A stretch of 64,000 nucleotides of DNA. It comes from Cypionkella sp. (GTDB lineage: Bacteria; Pseudomonadota; Alphaproteobacteria; Rhodobacterales; Rhodobacteraceae). Made by a program: the position numbers and the translations under genes. The DNA lies in contig NZ_JAQGKQ010000112.1 of assembly GCF_028290025.1 (NCBI RefSeq), positions 62,001 through 126,000 of the forward strand. The letters are read 5' to 3'. Below the pieces are notes generated by a model. It did not search any database, had not been told where the DNA came from, and was given only the letters and a program-made list of their open reading frames with translations. This document shows positions 63,012 to 64,000 of this stretch, piece by piece. How positions within the stretch are numbered: position 1 is the first letter of the stretch; every line of letters begins with the position of its first letter.

Positions 63012-64000
63012 TTACGGGAACATTGGCGCTAAGGTCAGCCCCGCCGTTTCCTCACTTCCCAGCATCAGATTGGCGTTTTGAATAGCTTGCCCCGACGAAC
63101 CCTTGGTCAGGTTATCCAAACACGCCACCACCACGGCGCGGCCTGCAATCCGATCACCCACCACGCCGATATGGCAATAGTTAGAACCCGCAATGTCGCG
63201 CGTCGAGGGGAGTGCGCCAAACGGTAGCACATGAATGAATGGCTCGGACGCATAGGCGTCGGTCAGCGTTTGGTGAATAGTCTTGGCATCGCCCTCGACA
63301 TAGGTCGTCGCCAAAATTCCGCGATTCATCGGCAAGAGGTGGGGCGAAAATTGGATGTGAACGGGCCGGCCAGCCAGTTTAGAAAACTCCTGATCAAACT
63401 CGCCCAAATGCCGGTGTTTGCCGCCCATCGAATAGGTATGGGTGCCGCCGGAAAGCTCGGCATGCAGCAGGTTTTCCTTGAGGCTGCGCCCTGCCCCGGA
63501 CACACCCGCCTTGAGGTCAATCAAGATGTTATCAAGGTCAATTACCCCCGCCGAAATCAGCGGCCGCAAGGCATATTGCCCAGTCGCGGCATTGCAGCCA
63601 GTGCCAGCCACAAGGCGCGCTTGGCGGATTTCGTCGCGGTAAAACTCGGTCAGCCCGTAGACGGCTTCTTTTTGCAGATCGGTGGCGGTGTGGGCTTGGC
63701 CATACCATTTCTCATATTCCGCAGGGTCGCTCAGCCGGAAATCCGCCGACAAATCAACGATCTTCAAATCGCGCGGCAGGCTTGAAACCACGACCTGAGT
63801 GGTGGCATGTGGCAGCGCACAGAAGCACAGATCAACTTTGGAAAAGTCAATCTCATCAATCTTCTGCAAGCGTGGCAGCGATAGATGACGCAGGAACGGG
63901 AAGACCTCGGCCATTTCCATCCCGGCTTTACGATCCGCCGAAAGCGCCACGATCTGCATCGACGGATGCGTGGCGATCAGGCGGACGAGTTCAGCGCCTG
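63012..64000 (-). CDS. argC: N-acetyl-gamma-glutamyl-phosphate reductase, 5' end outside window
   Basis: ArgC makes N-acetylglutamate semialdehyde in arginine synthesis. The active-site cysteine lies in [20 protein letters not shown]. The NADP-binding start is cut by the window edge: the frame is open to 64000 ([20 protein letters not shown]), so the ATG at 63959 is not the start. Motifs of the second domain include [20 protein letters not shown] and [15 protein letters not shown]. The first ~20 residues are outside. Confidence 0.95.
   Translation of the reverse strand, partial: GAELVRLIATHPSMQIVALSADRKAGMEMAEVFPFLRHLSLPRLQKIDEIDFSKVDLCFCALPHATTQVVVSSLPRDLKIVDLSADFRLSDPAEYEKWYGQAHTATDLQKEAVYGLTEFYRDEIRQARLVAGTGCNAATGQYALRPLISAGVIDLDNILIDLKAGVSGAGRSLKENLLHAELSGGTHTYSMGGKHRHLGEFDQEFSKLAGRPVHIQFSPHLLPMNRGILATTYVEGDAKTIHQTLTDAYASEPFIHVLPFGALPSTRDIAGSNYCHIGVVGDRIAGRAVVVACLDNLTKGSSGQAIQNANLMLGSEETAGLTLAPMFP

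Overview
The window is chromosomal DNA of an alphaproteobacterium, most likely a member of the Rhodobacteraceae (Rhodobacter/Roseobacter relatives). The signs are a C4-pathway 5-aminolevulinate synthase with an FnrL-type box, a gene-transfer-agent type endolysin/holin pair beside argS, CcmE, an HU-like protein with a Lys/Ala-rich tail, a BetI-type TetR regulator, and a bactofilin paired with an M23 peptidase. About 60 genes are packed on both strands. Only argC (right edge) and the M23 peptidase (left edge) are cut by the window. There are three tRNA genes (Asp-GUC, Val-UAC, Val-CAC), no rRNA, no CRISPR array and no recognisable IS element.

Layout. 1-10.9 kb: cell-envelope genes (M23 peptidase, bactofilin, PBP1A, amidase, RodZ-like protein) mixed with an MFS exporter, prfB, a DsbA-like protein and ispG. 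11-16.6 kb: hemA, M20 peptidase, DUF1344 protein, GNAT, tRNA-Asp and pirin. 16.8-26.2 kb: an accessory segment between two tRNA-Val genes. It holds a leftward operon of an Mre11/YhaO-like phosphoesterase, a YhaN-like SMC-type ATPase and the wreck of a giant DUF4011/DUF3320 SF1 helicase. 26.2-31.5 kb: HU-like protein, lon, methyltransferase, tgt. 31.6-35.5 kb: TetR regulator and a polar amino acid ABC importer. 35.6-44.5 kb: aroKB, a small membrane ORF, a secreted repeat protein, xerD, a CorC/CNNM protein, a CAP-RTX secreted protein and a HerA-like ATPase. 44.8-51.2 kb: candidate small RNA, ialB-like gene, lpxD-ACP-KAS cluster, L,D-transpeptidase and DUF882 peptidase. 51.3-64 kb: rlmE-ppx, a folate/cobalamin one-carbon cluster, argS-SPOR-nagZ-scpA-scpB, GTA lysis genes, ccmE and argC.

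The most interesting part is 17.3-26 kb. The nuclease and SMC-type ATPase genes are intact and overlap by one base. The third gene is broken by at least three frameshifts on the minus strand, lacks most of its helicase core, and carries a segment of roughly 280 bp (helicase motif II region) flipped onto the plus strand. The architecture resembles nuclease-SMC-helicase modules and the DUF4011-helicase-DUF3320 proteins linked to phage defence, so I read it as a decaying DNA-processing or defence operon. Other structures worth attention are a 9-bp hairpin that hides the Shine-Dalgarno of the endolysin, an 86-bp nested palindrome between PBP1A and prfB, a dispersed intergenic repeat present in four places, and a promoter-to-terminator unit at 44.8 kb that looks like a small RNA gene. 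All functional calls come from reading motifs; no database search was run.
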